A stretch of 64,000 bases of DNA from NCBI RefSeq assembly GCF_034180645.1, contig NZ_JAXFNY010000014.1:62001-126000 (forward strand). Direction: 5' to 3'. Positions within the stretch are counted from its first letter, which is position 1. Every line of letters starts with the position of its first letter. This DNA is from Mobiluncus sp034180645 (GTDB lineage: Bacteria; Actinomycetota; Actinomycetes; Actinomycetales; Actinomycetaceae). The notes beneath the pieces are model-generated. The model was given only the letters and a program-made list of their open reading frames with translations. It had not been told where the DNA came from and did no database searches. Made by a program: the position numbers and the translations under genes. This document shows, piece by piece, positions 35,358 to 44,033 of the stretch.

Positions 35358-37739
35358 TTGGAGGGACCCGAAATCACGGCGGCGGAAGCCGTCATCGACA
35401 ATGGTAAATTTGGCAAGCGCGTCCTGCGCTTTGAAACGGGCCTTTTGGCTCAACAGGCTGCCGGTTCGGCAATGGTCACCCTGGATGGGGAAACCGTTGT
35501 GTTCGCAGCCACCACGGTTGGTAAGCAACCGAAAGATCAATTCGACTTTTTTCCCTTGACCGTAGACGTTGAGGAAAAGCAATACGCTGCGGGACGCATT
35601 CCCGGATCGTTCTTCCGGCGGGAAGGCCGCCCCGGTACCGAGGCTATCCTGGCGGCTCGCCTGATTGACCGCCCGCTGCGTCCGGCCTTCGTAAAAGGGC
35701 TGCGCAACGAGGTACAGGTCGTCGACACCGTCCTGTCAATCCATCCCGATCACGCTTATGACGTGGTGGCGATTAACGCCTCCTCGATGGCGACCCAACT
35801 GGCTGGCCTGCCTTTCTCTGGACCCATCGGCGGCACCCGCCTGGCCCTGATTGACGGGCAGTGGGTGGCGTTCCCGACCTACCCCGAGATGGAACAATCC
35901 ACGTTCAACATGGTCATTGCCGGTCGCGTCGTCAACGAGGGAACTCCCGAAGAAGACGTGGCCATCATGATGGTGGAAGCCGGCGGTGGCGAGTACGCCT
36001 GGGACCTGATTCAAGAGGGCAAACAGGCTCCGACTGAGGACGTTGTGGCCAGCGCGCTAGACGCGGCCAAGCCCTTCATTAAGGAACTGTGCCGCGCCCA
36101 ATCCGAAGTGGCCGCCAAGGCTGCCAAGGAAACCCAAGAATATCCGCTGTTCCCCGACTACGAGGACAATCACTATGAGGCGATTAAAGCTGAGGTAGAA
36201 ACCGATTTGACCGCGGCAATCCAGATTGCTGACAAGCTGACTCGGGAGGACCGTGAGACCGAAATCCGCGATGCCGCCATCGAGAAACTCGCAGTGGAAG
36301 GCGGCGAGTTCGAGGAACAGGAAAAGGAACTGAAGGCCGCCTTTAAGGCTTTGGAAAAGAAGCTGGTGCGCGCTCGGGTGCTGCATGAAGGCAAACGTAT
36401 CGACGGACGTGGGCTGAAAGACATCCGCTCCCTATCCGCTGAGGTCGAGGTGCTACCCCGGGTTCACGGCTCGGCTTTGTTCCAGCGCGGTGAGACCCAG
36501 GTTCTGGGTGTGACCACGCTGAATATGCTGCGCATGGAACAGCAGTTGGACAATCTGTCTCCGCTGACGCACAAGCGCTATATGCACCAGTACAACTTCC
36601 CGCCCTACTGCACCGGTGAGACCGGTCGGGTCGGTTCCCCCAAGCGCCGCGAGATTGGTCACGGACACCTGGCGGAGATGGCCTTGGAGCCGGTCATTCC
36701 GGCCCGCGAGGAGTTCCCCTACGCGATTCGCCAGGTCAGCGAGATTATGGGCTCGAACGGTTCGTCCTCGATGGGTTCAGTTTGCGCCTCTACGCTGTCC
36801 CTGCTGAATGCTGGCGTGCCGCTGCGCGCCCCGATTGCCGGCATTGCGATGGGTTTGATGAGTGAACCGGGCGAAAATGGCACCCAGTTTGCGACCCTGA
36901 CTGACATCTTGGGTGCGGAAGACGCTTTCGGCGACATGGACTTTAAGGTCGCCGGCACTAAGGACTTCATCACCGCTCTGCAGCTAGACACGAAACTCGA
37001 CGGCATTCCCGCCGACGTTTTGAAGGGCGCCCTGGGTCAAGCCCGCGACGCTCGCCTGAAGATTCTGGACGTGATGCACGCCGCTATCGACGGGCCTGAT
37101 GAACTGGCTCCGACCGCTCCGCGTATCCTCACCGTGAATATTCCGGTGGACAAGATTGGTGAGGTCATCGGTCCGAAAGGAAAGATGATTAACCAGATTC
37201 AAGAGGATACCGGCGCCGAACTGACCATTGAGGACGACGGCACCGTCTACATCGGGGCGGATAACGGTCCGGCCGCCGAGGCTGCTCGTGACGCCGTGAA
37301 CTCGATTGCGAACCCCCAGATGCCCGAGGTCGGCGAACGTTTCGTGGGTACCGTGGTGAAAACCACCACCTTCGGGGCGTTCATTTCCTTGACCCCCGGC
37401 AAGGACGGTTTGCTGCACATCTCCCAGATTCGTCGTCTGGTCGGCGGCAAACGTGTGGAAAACGTCGAGGACGTGCTCCAGGTCGGCCAACAGGTTCAGG
37501 TCGAGGTCGCCGAAATCGACCAGCGCGGCAAGCTCTCCCTGCACGCCGTGGTGGACGATGAGGACGGCGAAAACGCAGCGGATTCGGAATCTGCCCAAAG
37601 CGAAACTTCTGAGACATCCGACCCGCGTGACCGTGAACGCCGCGATCCGCGTGATAGCAGCGAACCACGCCGTCCGCGGGAGCGGGCTCGCCGGCGGACG
37701 CATCGTGCCCGCAGCGAGGACGATCGCGACTTCTCCTAG
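35358..37739 (+). CDS. pnp: Polyribonucleotide nucleotidyltransferase (PNPase)
   Basis: This 793-residue phosphorolytic 3'-to-5' exoribonuclease is a core enzyme of RNA turnover. Two RNase PH domains flank a helical linker; the first has FFPLTVDVEEKQYAAGRIPGS in part and the second GSALFQRGETQVLGVTTL and YNFPPYCTGETGR. The KH domain carries VIGPKGKMINQI, and the S1 domain FVGTVVKTTTFGAF. The final 50 residues are rich in Arg, Asp, Glu and Ser and likely disordered. It starts with TTG after AGAGGGGG. Actinobacterial PNPase has been linked with GPSI and (p)ppGpp activities in some species, which cannot be judged here. Confidence 0.96.
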   Translation: MEGPEITAAEAVIDNGKFGKRVLRFETGLLAQQAAGSAMVTLDGETVVFAATTVGKQPKDQFDFFPLTVDVEEKQYAAGRIPGSFFRREGRPGTEAILAARLIDRPLRPAFVKGLRNEVQVVDTVLSIHPDHAYDVVAINASSMATQLAGLPFSGPIGGTRLALIDGQWVAFPTYPEMEQSTFNMVIAGRVVNEGTPEEDVAIMMVEAGGGEYAWDLIQEGKQAPTEDVVASALDAAKPFIKELCRAQSEVAAKAAKETQEYPLFPDYEDNHYEAIKAEVETDLTAAIQIADKLTREDRETEIRDAAIEKLAVEGGEFEEQEKELKAAFKALEKKLVRARVLHEGKRIDGRGLKDIRSLSAEVEVLPRVHGSALFQRGETQVLGVTTLNMLRMEQQLDNLSPLTHKRYMHQYNFPPYCTGETGRVGSPKRREIGHGHLAEMALEPVIPAREEFPYAIRQVSEIMGSNGSSSMGSVCASTLSLLNAGVPLRAPIAGIAMGLMSEPGENGTQFATLTDILGAEDAFGDMDFKVAGTKDFITALQLDTKLDGIPADVLKGALGQARDARLKILDVMHAAIDGPDELAPTAPRILTVNIPVDKIGEVIGPKGKMINQIQEDTGAELTIEDDGTVYIGADNGPAAEAARDAVNSIANPQMPEVGERFVGTVVKTTTFGAFISLTPGKDGLLHISQIRRLVGGKRVENVEDVLQVGQQVQVEVAEIDQRGKLSLHAVVDDEDGENAADSESAQSETSETSDPRDRERRDPRDSSEPRRPRERARRRTHRARSEDDRDFS

Positions 37740-37767
37740 AGTCCCGCTGTTGAAAACTCTGGTGGCT

Positions 37768-37790
37768 CGGCGAGGGATATTCCCTCGCCG
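37768..37790 (+). other. Perfect 10-bp hairpin after pnp
   Basis: CGGCGAGGGA (37768-37777) and TCCCTCGCCG (37781-37790) form a perfect stem with a TAT loop, with GGTG/CACC outside it. There is no T-tract; it may stop exonucleases or weakly terminate. Confidence 0.5.
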
Positions 37791-37815
37791 GGTCACCTGC
37801 TAAAGGAGATTATCA

Positions 37816-39165
37816 ATGAACCCAGCTGGCACGTCTGGTGCGCCGTTTTTGCCGATTGTCCTCTCCGGCGACATTGGAACGTATGGTTACGTGCGCTCTT
37901 TTTATGAGAAATGGCACGTAAAGCCCCTAGTTTTCACCTCGATGGTGCTGGGGCCGATTCGTCACTCCCGACTGTTAAAGGTCATCCCTGTTGACGAGAG
38001 CGCTGCGGACCGGAACCATGCCGCATTCATTGAAAAACTCGTAGAGATGGGTCCCAAACTGGTGGCGCGTTACCCGGACACCCCGCTGGTATTGGTCGCG
38101 AACCAAGATACCCACGTGGTAAACATCCAGAGAAATGCCTCCCGTTTGGCTCCGTTTTATCGTTTTGCCTTCCCCAGCGTGGATGTCATCGAACTGACCA
38201 ATGACAAGGCGCATTTTGCCCGTGCTGCGGAAAAGCACGGGCTGCGAGTTCCCACAACTCTGGAACTCAATCTTGATGCTGGAACGACCGCGCTGATGGA
38301 TGCCATCACCGAAACCTTGGGGGACAAATACCCGCTCATTATCAAGCCGTGCCAGTCCTACGGCTACGAACGGCTATCTTGGCCGGGCAAATCTAAGGTT
38401 TATACAGCTGACAATCCGCGCCGGGCGCAAGCGATTCTGGAGGAACTGGAAACGCATACTGCCGGGAATCCGGACGCGCGTCGGTTCGTGGCCCAGCCGC
38501 GGGTGTCCGGAAATGACACGCACAACCTGTCCATTACGGTGTACGTGGATGCGGACAAACGGGTTAGTTTCCTGGGGTCGGCTCATGTGCTGCTGGAAGA
38601 CCATGTCCCGACCGCCCTGGGCAATCCGGCTGCGATGATTACGGAAAGCTACCCGGATTTGTATCGTCAAGCCAGTGATTTCCTGACCGGCATCGGCTGG
38701 CACGGGTTCGCAAACTTTGATGTCAAGGTAGACAGTGCTACCGGCGAGGCCTATTTCTTTGAGGTCAACCCCCGTATCGGCAGGAACTTGTATTACAACA
38801 CCGCTGCCGGAAATAATCCTCTACCAGCTTTGATTAATGACCTCATCTACCGCCAGCCCACGGAGCCGGCGACCCACTTTGACACGGTTCTCTATACCGT
38901 GTTGCCGATACGGCTGATTTTGAAGTACACGACGGGTCAGGTGCGCCGCCAAGTCCAGTCGCTGCAGCGGGTGGGCCAGGTCTTTAATCCGTTGCTGGCC
39001 CCGGCAGAAAGGCAGTTTTCCTTGCGATACCTGCGGCGTCGTCTCTATGTGTGGATTTCCACCCAGCGGCATTGGTCGAAGTTCAAGCATAACTATCCGC
39101 TGGAGGCGCTGCAGGCAGACGGGCGCGACTCTTTCGATACCATCGGGCTGCGCGCGCAACTCTAA
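37816..39165 (+). CDS. ATP-grasp carboxylate-amine ligase
   Basis: This 449-residue protein has the ATP-grasp fold. An N-terminal domain with IVLSGDIGTYGYVRSFYEKW is followed by lysine-bearing ATP-binding segments near YPLIIKPCQSYGYE. The acidic metal-binding end is YFFEVNPRIGRNLYYN, with Glu and Asn at the usual positions. This layout resembles ligases that join amino acids to peptidoglycan precursors, such as D-aspartate ligase, and other uncharacterised carboxylate-amine ligases. The substrate is not established. A good AAGGAG precedes the ATG. The gene is downstream of pnp and converges with the small membrane protein gene, 8 bp apart. Confidence 0.75.
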   Translation: MNPAGTSGAPFLPIVLSGDIGTYGYVRSFYEKWHVKPLVFTSMVLGPIRHSRLLKVIPVDESAADRNHAAFIEKLVEMGPKLVARYPDTPLVLVANQDTHVVNIQRNASRLAPFYRFAFPSVDVIELTNDKAHFARAAEKHGLRVPTTLELNLDAGTTALMDAITETLGDKYPLIIKPCQSYGYERLSWPGKSKVYTADNPRRAQAILEELETHTAGNPDARRFVAQPRVSGNDTHNLSITVYVDADKRVSFLGSAHVLLEDHVPTALGNPAAMITESYPDLYRQASDFLTGIGWHGFANFDVKVDSATGEAYFFEVNPRIGRNLYYNTAAGNNPLPALINDLIYRQPTEPATHFDTVLYTVLPIRLILKYTTGQVRRQVQSLQRVGQVFNPLLAPAERQFSLRYLRRRLYVWISTQRHWSKFKHNYPLEALQADGRDSFDTIGLRAQL

Positions 39166-39173
39166 CCCCCGCT

Positions 39174-39431
39174 CTAGCGGCGGGATTCCGCCAGGGCACT
39201 GATGAGCAAGGCGACTCCAGAGGTCCCGAATATCAGCAAAATCAGCGCCCACAGCGACACCACGACGCCCAGGGCGGCCCCGAAAACAATCAACCCAATC
39301 AGGATAAATACCACGCTGAAAGCGATGGCAGCCAGGCTGCGATGTTCACGGCGGGGTTCCAAGGGTGGCTCCGGTGTTTTCTCTGGCTCCAAGTTGGGGG
39401 AGAGGGAGATGGTTTCTGTTGTGTTTTCCAT
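39174..39431 (-). CDS. Small two-helix membrane protein
   Basis: This 85-residue protein has a charged Pro/Glu-rich N-terminal third followed by two closely spaced hydrophobic helices (about residues 34-53 and 57-76) and a short Glu-Ser-Arg-Arg end. I do not recognise a family. The ATG at 39431 is chosen because AGGTGA is 5 bp upstream; a GTG three codons earlier would swallow that site. It starts 12 bp after the PspC-protein stop, so it is probably made from the same mRNA and may act with it. Confidence 0.6.
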   Translation of the reverse strand: MENTTETISLSPNLEPEKTPEPPLEPRREHRSLAAIAFSVVFILIGLIVFGAALGVVVSLWALILLIFGTSGVALLISALAESRR

Positions 39432-39443
39432 AGTTGTCACCTG

Positions 39444-41864
39444 TTAATTGTTCTCAAGGTCGGGGGCGCGGTCCGGGGAGGGCGTCGTGGGTGAATCCGG
39501 AGGAATCGGCGTGGCGGGTATACCCGGTGTCCCGTTGGGCATTCCGGAAGAACGCGGGGTTCCGTTTACGGGGTCAAACAGGTTATCGCCGGGTTTCCAC
39601 TTGCTACCACCGGGCTGGAACAGGTCGTTAAACCCGTCTTGGTTGATGTCCTTCCACGGACCAGCCTTGCCTTCATGAATGTCAGCGAGGGTTAATGTGT
39701 TGTCTATGTTCAGTTCAGACACGTCTTGTCCGCCCAGCGCTATGGGCTCACCCTCAACTCCGCCGGGCCTATTAATCTCGATAGTTCCGTTCCCGGATAC
39801 GGCACGGCGGCGAAACTCTCGCAGTGCGGCGCTACTTTCGTTTTCAGAGCCGGCCTCGGTGCTGTTGTATTCTTCCAAATCGGCAGTCATCAAATCCCGG
39901 CCATTCAGCACATAGTTGACCAGGAAATGCCCGTCAGGCAGCACCGCTCCGTTCCATAAATCCACGGGGGGACGTTCATAGAGTGACACGGTTCCGTGTG
40001 CCAGGTTGATTTCGATAGTTTGGGGTTTCGTTTCGATGTTTCGCAATCCATCAGATAGCGTAACATCGCGGCGAATTTTTAGTTTCGTCACATCCGAACT
40101 GCCCAGGCTGATGTTTGCGGCCTCATATTTCTTGGTCCGATCCTCGAATTCCACGCGTTGATTGCCGTCCATAGTGAAGTATTGCGGACGGTGTTTTTCA
40201 ATGGATGAGGACTGTAAAAAGGTTTCGCTCATGTCCCATTTGCTGTCTTTCAGGGTGGAAGTCGTTACGTTGCCCTGGGCTAAGTTGATTTCCAGGTCAA
40301 CGTTTTGTTCTGGCAGCGTATAAATTGAGACATCCCCGTTGACCAGATTGACTGTGATGGGTTTACCCGGGTTCGTGTCACGCAGGTCGATGTTAGCGCT
40401 GCCGCGAACGGCGCTGAGCTCGTCTCCGGGGTGTAAATCGTTGCTCTGGTAGCTAAATGTTTCGGGAAAATCGTGCCAGTCAATGCTGGAACGCAGCTCA
40501 CGCAGCTGGGGCATTACGGTCATTCCCAGCGTCGCTAGGGGCAGCGTCACGAACAAAATCACCAGCGGGGTGACGACGGCGAGCCAGCCTGTCCGCCGCT
40601 TTTGCAGAGCTGTCACCAGCATGCCGCCTCCCAGCACCATCGTCATCAGACCGACAACCAAAAGCCCAGAACTTAGCGGATCAAGTACCCCTAACAGGGG
40701 CAGCAGGATGCCGGTGAAAATCGACAGCAGGACTAACCCGCCGACCGTGAGACTGAGGGTGCGACTCGGTCCGGGTATGCGTGGCGTCAGAATACCCGCC
40801 GGCTGGGCAGATCCGGTCGAGGTGGTGCTGGAGGGAGTTGCGAAGCCAGCAGCGGGGACGGTAAAGCTCGGGTTGGGAACCGCAAAATTGGTGGGAGGAG
40901 CCGCGAAGTCGGTGGTGGACGCGGTGGGCGGCTCCGGGATATCGTGAAGGCCGTCCGCGGGGGCTGGACCGGCGGGTGTCTGGGGGGTGGAAACGAAGCC
41001 GGTGGGTCCGGGAACGTAAGCGCTCGCGGCTGGCGGGGTACCGGCCTTATTCCGGTTCGTAAAGTGAACGATGACCAGCACCACCACGGCTAGGGGAGCC
41101 AGCAGCAAGCACAAAACCAGAACTATGAAAAAGAACGCGAGTATATCTTCGAACCCGCCCCCACCGTCCCAAATGTCAAAAATGTTGAACAGGACAATGC
41201 CTTGGGGCAGCATCCGCATCGCCCCGAAACACATCAACAGGATTGACCCGGCAACGGCGCCGCCCTGGTTAGGCATGCCGGCGCGCCAATCGGTCCACAA
41301 GCTGCGCCCGGTGGTTTGGCTGGGCATCCACAACCACAGCGCCCCGTAAAGCAGGGGAATAAATCCAAAGAACAGCAAACCGACCACTGCCAAACCGCGG
41401 ACAATTACGGGGTCGATGTTCAGGCGTGAGGCGATTCCCGCACAAACTCCGCCAATGACCCGGTTATTGGACCGCATCCACGCCTGTCCGGTGGGATCCG
41501 GGTAGCCTCCCATGCCCGCTGTTCCATAGTTCGTGCCATTGCTCGAGAAACTGCCCGAACCGGGGTAGCCCGCGGGGCCGTAGTTCGAGTTGCCCTGATA
41601 CGGCGCTCCTGGGTTAGATGCCTGTGGATTAGGAGTTTCCTGGTAAGGAGCGCTAAATCCGGCATCACCGGCGCCATTGGGGTTCGCGGAACTATAGGCA
41701 GTTGCCCCGCCAGTCGTGTCTGCATTTGCAGTCTCGTTCCCGCCGGGAGTCTCACCACCGCGGGGAGGCTCACTTCCGGAGGGCAGAACTGAGTCTGTTG
41801 TTTGTTCTGGGTTCATGTTTTCGTCCATGTTTCCATCATTGCCGCTGTCGCGCCCGGCGGCCAT
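39444..41864 (-). CDS. PspC-domain membrane protein with C-terminal adhesin/toastrack-like domain
   Basis: This 806-residue protein has a long N-terminal region rich in Asn, Gly, Pro and Ser, with many NPNG/PYQ-type repeats, and then a PspC domain near residues 130-190 with NRVIGGVCAGIASRLNIDP. Several hydrophobic segments separated by Pro/Ala/Thr linkers follow. A beta-rich C-terminal part (about residues 470-760) has short repeats such as INLAQGNVTTS and INLAHGTVSLYE, like the DUF4097 toastrack fold of envelope-stress regulators. PspC proteins sense membrane stress. It is divergent from a kinase that carries its own PspC domain, which suggests one sensory module. AGGGAT lies 7 bp before the ATG, within one of the direct repeats. 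Confidence 0.75.
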   Translation of the reverse strand: MAAGRDSGNDGNMDENMNPEQTTDSVLPSGSEPPRGGETPGGNETANADTTGGATAYSSANPNGAGDAGFSAPYQETPNPQASNPGAPYQGNSNYGPAGYPGSGSFSSNGTNYGTAGMGGYPDPTGQAWMRSNNRVIGGVCAGIASRLNIDPVIVRGLAVVGLLFFGFIPLLYGALWLWMPSQTTGRSLWTDWRAGMPNQGGAVAGSILLMCFGAMRMLPQGIVLFNIFDIWDGGGGFEDILAFFFIVLVLCLLLAPLAVVVLVIVHFTNRNKAGTPPAASAYVPGPTGFVSTPQTPAGPAPADGLHDIPEPPTASTTDFAAPPTNFAVPNPSFTVPAAGFATPSSTTSTGSAQPAGILTPRIPGPSRTLSLTVGGLVLLSIFTGILLPLLGVLDPLSSGLLVVGLMTMVLGGGMLVTALQKRRTGWLAVVTPLVILFVTLPLATLGMTVMPQLRELRSSIDWHDFPETFSYQSNDLHPGDELSAVRGSANIDLRDTNPGKPITVNLVNGDVSIYTLPEQNVDLEINLAQGNVTTSTLKDSKWDMSETFLQSSSIEKHRPQYFTMDGNQRVEFEDRTKKYEAANISLGSSDVTKLKIRRDVTLSDGLRNIETKPQTIEINLAHGTVSLYERPPVDLWNGAVLPDGHFLVNYVLNGRDLMTADLEEYNSTEAGSENESSAALREFRRRAVSGNGTIEINRPGGVEGEPIALGGQDVSELNIDNTLTLADIHEGKAGPWKDINQDGFNDLFQPGGSKWKPGDNLFDPVNGTPRSSGMPNGTPGIPATPIPPDSPTTPSPDRAPDLENN

Positions 41865-41872
41865 GGGGGTTA

Positions 41873-41903
41873 TCCCTGATTTGTCCCTGATTAATCCCTT
41901 AAG
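41873..41903. promoter_or_regulatory. Three direct repeats at 11-bp spacing between divergent PspC genes
   Basis: TCCCTGATT starts at 41873 and again at 41884, and TCCCTTAAG starts at 41895. The exact 11-bp period is about one helical turn, so proteins would bind the same face of DNA. The array lies in the 77-bp gap between the PspC protein and the PspC kinase, placing it to control both. The response regulator encoded downstream is the natural candidate. Confidence 0.5.
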
Positions 41904-41941
41904 TGGGTCGAAACCCCGTGAAACCGTGGCAAACTGGATTT

Positions 41942-43216
41942 ATGGCAATGTCTGATACAGCCCCTCTCGCGCGGCCTCCGCTGCGCCGCCCGCTACCCGG
42001 AACGGTCCCGTCCGGTAAAGACGGGGTTGTGGCTGGGGTCGCCGCGGGGCTGGCGCTGCATCTGGGAATGCCGCTGTGGCTGGTACGGCTCATCTTGGTG
42101 GTTTTAGCCCCCACCGGGGTCAGCATTCTGCTCTACGCCTGGTTGTGGATTTTTGTGCCGCGGGGAAATCCCGGGGTCCAGGCGGGTCTGCCGTTTCCCG
42201 GAGATTCCCGGCTGGCTAATCCTAATGCGCAGCTCAAGGGGCATTTTGGCAGCAATGATCGCTGGCAAAACGTGACGGTTCCGGCAATTTTGTTGGCGCT
42301 GGGGTTAATCACCATAGCCGTACTCGGCGCCTATTCCGGCCCGAAAATCATGAGTGATTTACGTCCCCTCATTGCTATCGTCATTCTCATCACTGGCATT
42401 ACCCTCATCTGGGTCGGGGCTTCGGCAGGGGCATCTCTGAACGAGTTGCGAATGGGGCGATTCTTGGGTTTTGCCATTCCGGGAGCCCTCCTGGTGATTT
42501 TTGCGGTCATGCTGGGATTTTCCGGAACCATCAGCCTGGGGGACGCGCTGCGCGGGGGACTCATCACCCTAGTCGTCCTCGCGGTGTTGAGCTTGGCGGT
42601 TTTGCCGCTTTGGGCGCGGTTTTGGATGTCTTACAAGGCGTCTTTGGCCGAACAGACCCGCCAAACTGTCCGCGCCGATATGGCCGCTCATCTGCACGAT
42701 TCAGTGCTGCAAACCCTCGCCCTGATTCGTGCGCGAGCCGACGACGCCCCGGAAGTCGCGAAACTGGCTCGTGCCGAGGAACGTCAGTTGCGCTCTTGGC
42801 TTTACGAAGATCGGGGCCACGCGGACGCATCTCTGTCCCAAATTATTAAGGAGCTGGCCGGCGAAATCGAGGACCGTTATGGGGTAGTTTTGGACACGGT
42901 CACGGTGGGTGACGCGGTTCCGGGACCGTGGTCTGAGCCGCTGGTGGCGGCGACCCGGGAAGCCTTGACGAACGCGGCTCGCCACGGAAAGCCCCCATTT
43001 TCGATGTATCTGGAAGTCGGGACGGACGCGGTGGAATGCTACGTGCGTGATCACGGTGCCGGATTTGACATTGCGGCTATCCCGCAAGGGCATCAAGGTG
43101 TGAAACATTCCATTATTGAGAGGTTGGAGCGCCACGGCGGCACCGCGACCATTCGGTCGGGACCCAGTGGCTGCGAGGTAGCGATGAAAGTGCCCCGCCA
43201 AACTGGGGAAAACTGA
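41942..43216 (+). CDS. Sensor histidine kinase with N-terminal PspC domain
   Basis: This 424-residue kinase begins with a PspC domain (GVVAGVAAGLALHLGMP), followed by four or five membrane helices between residues about 45 and 225. A HisKA_3 dimerisation helix has AAHLHDSVLQTL, where H252 is the likely phosphorylated His. The HATPase domain has ATREALTNAARHG (N box) and CYVRDHGAGFD (G1 box). It is the LiaS/NarX-like class that pairs with NarL-type regulators, and such a regulator follows after 13 bp. The first of two ATGs is used; the ribosome site is weak. A membrane-embedded kinase with a fused PspC probably senses envelope damage. Confidence 0.88.
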   Translation: MAMSDTAPLARPPLRRPLPGTVPSGKDGVVAGVAAGLALHLGMPLWLVRLILVVLAPTGVSILLYAWLWIFVPRGNPGVQAGLPFPGDSRLANPNAQLKGHFGSNDRWQNVTVPAILLALGLITIAVLGAYSGPKIMSDLRPLIAIVILITGITLIWVGASAGASLNELRMGRFLGFAIPGALLVIFAVMLGFSGTISLGDALRGGLITLVVLAVLSLAVLPLWARFWMSYKASLAEQTRQTVRADMAAHLHDSVLQTLALIRARADDAPEVAKLARAEERQLRSWLYEDRGHADASLSQIIKELAGEIEDRYGVVLDTVTVGDAVPGPWSEPLVAATREALTNAARHGKPPFSMYLEVGTDAVECYVRDHGAGFDIAAIPQGHQGVKHSIIERLERHGGTATIRSGPSGCEVAMKVPRQTGEN

Positions 43217-43229
43217 GGGAGGACAATCG

Positions 43230-43931
43230 ATGAGTGACGGAAACGCGAACCCGGCCGCTGCGGGGGAACACCCGAAGCGTCCCATTTCGGTGCTGGTCAT
43301 TGACGATCACGGACTGTTCCGGGCGGGAGTAATTGCGGAACTGAGTAAATATCCTGATGAAGTCCAGGTCACGGGGGAGGCAGAGAGCGTGGAGGATGCT
43401 ATTGCCGCAGTGCGCCAGGGTGTTCCCACGGTGGCATTGCTGGACGTGCACTTGCCGGGCGGTCATGGCGGCGGGGGCGCAGAAGTCGCGGCGGCGTGCA
43501 TGGGGGTGCCGACCCGGTTCTTGGCGCTGTCGGTGTCTGATGCCGCCGAAGACGTAGTGGCCGTCATTCGGGCGGGAGCTCGCGGCTACGTGACCAAGAC
43601 TATTGCCACGCCTGATTTGGTTGATGCCATCGTCCGGGTAGCGGGGGGAGACGCGGCTTTCTCGCCCCGGCTGGCAGGCTTCGTGCTGGATGCATTCGGG
43701 GCGGCGCGCACCGACATGGTGGGCACCGATTCCGAACTCGATTCCCTCACGGAGCGCGAGTTTGAAGTCATGCGCCTCATTGCGCGCGGTTTCGCTTACA
43801 AAGAAATTGCTTCTGAACTGTATATTTCTGTGAAAACCGTCGAATCTCACGTGTCCTCCGTGCTGCGCAAACTGCAACTGTCCAATCGTTACGAACTGTC
43901 TAAATGGGCCCAAGACCGGCGCATCGGCTGA
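43230..43931 (+). CDS. NarL/LuxR-type response regulator
   Basis: This 233-residue response regulator is partner of the PspC kinase. The receiver domain has VLVIDDHGLFRAG, the phosphoacceptor D72 in LLDVHLPGG, and the switch Lys in GYVTKTIATP. The output domain is a GerE-type helix-turn-helix with LTEREFEVMRLIARGFAYKE and ISVKTVESHVSSVLRKL. A strong GAGGGAGG site precedes the ATG. Likely targets include the direct repeats at 41873-41903. A GC-rich hairpin at 43937-43952 follows the stop, without a T-tract. Confidence 0.92.
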   Translation: MSDGNANPAAAGEHPKRPISVLVIDDHGLFRAGVIAELSKYPDEVQVTGEAESVEDAIAAVRQGVPTVALLDVHLPGGHGGGGAEVAAACMGVPTRFLALSVSDAAEDVVAVIRAGARGYVTKTIATPDLVDAIVRVAGGDAAFSPRLAGFVLDAFGAARTDMVGTDSELDSLTEREFEVMRLIARGFAYKEIASELYISVKTVESHVSSVLRKLQLSNRYELSKWAQDRRIG

Positions 43932-44033
43932 GGGGGCGGGGAATCTTCCCCGGGCGCGCCGCAAGGTGAAGCGAACGGCTGCGAGATGATAACGTAAAGG
44001 CGCAATTATTTTCGGGATAGAAAAGGAATTTTG

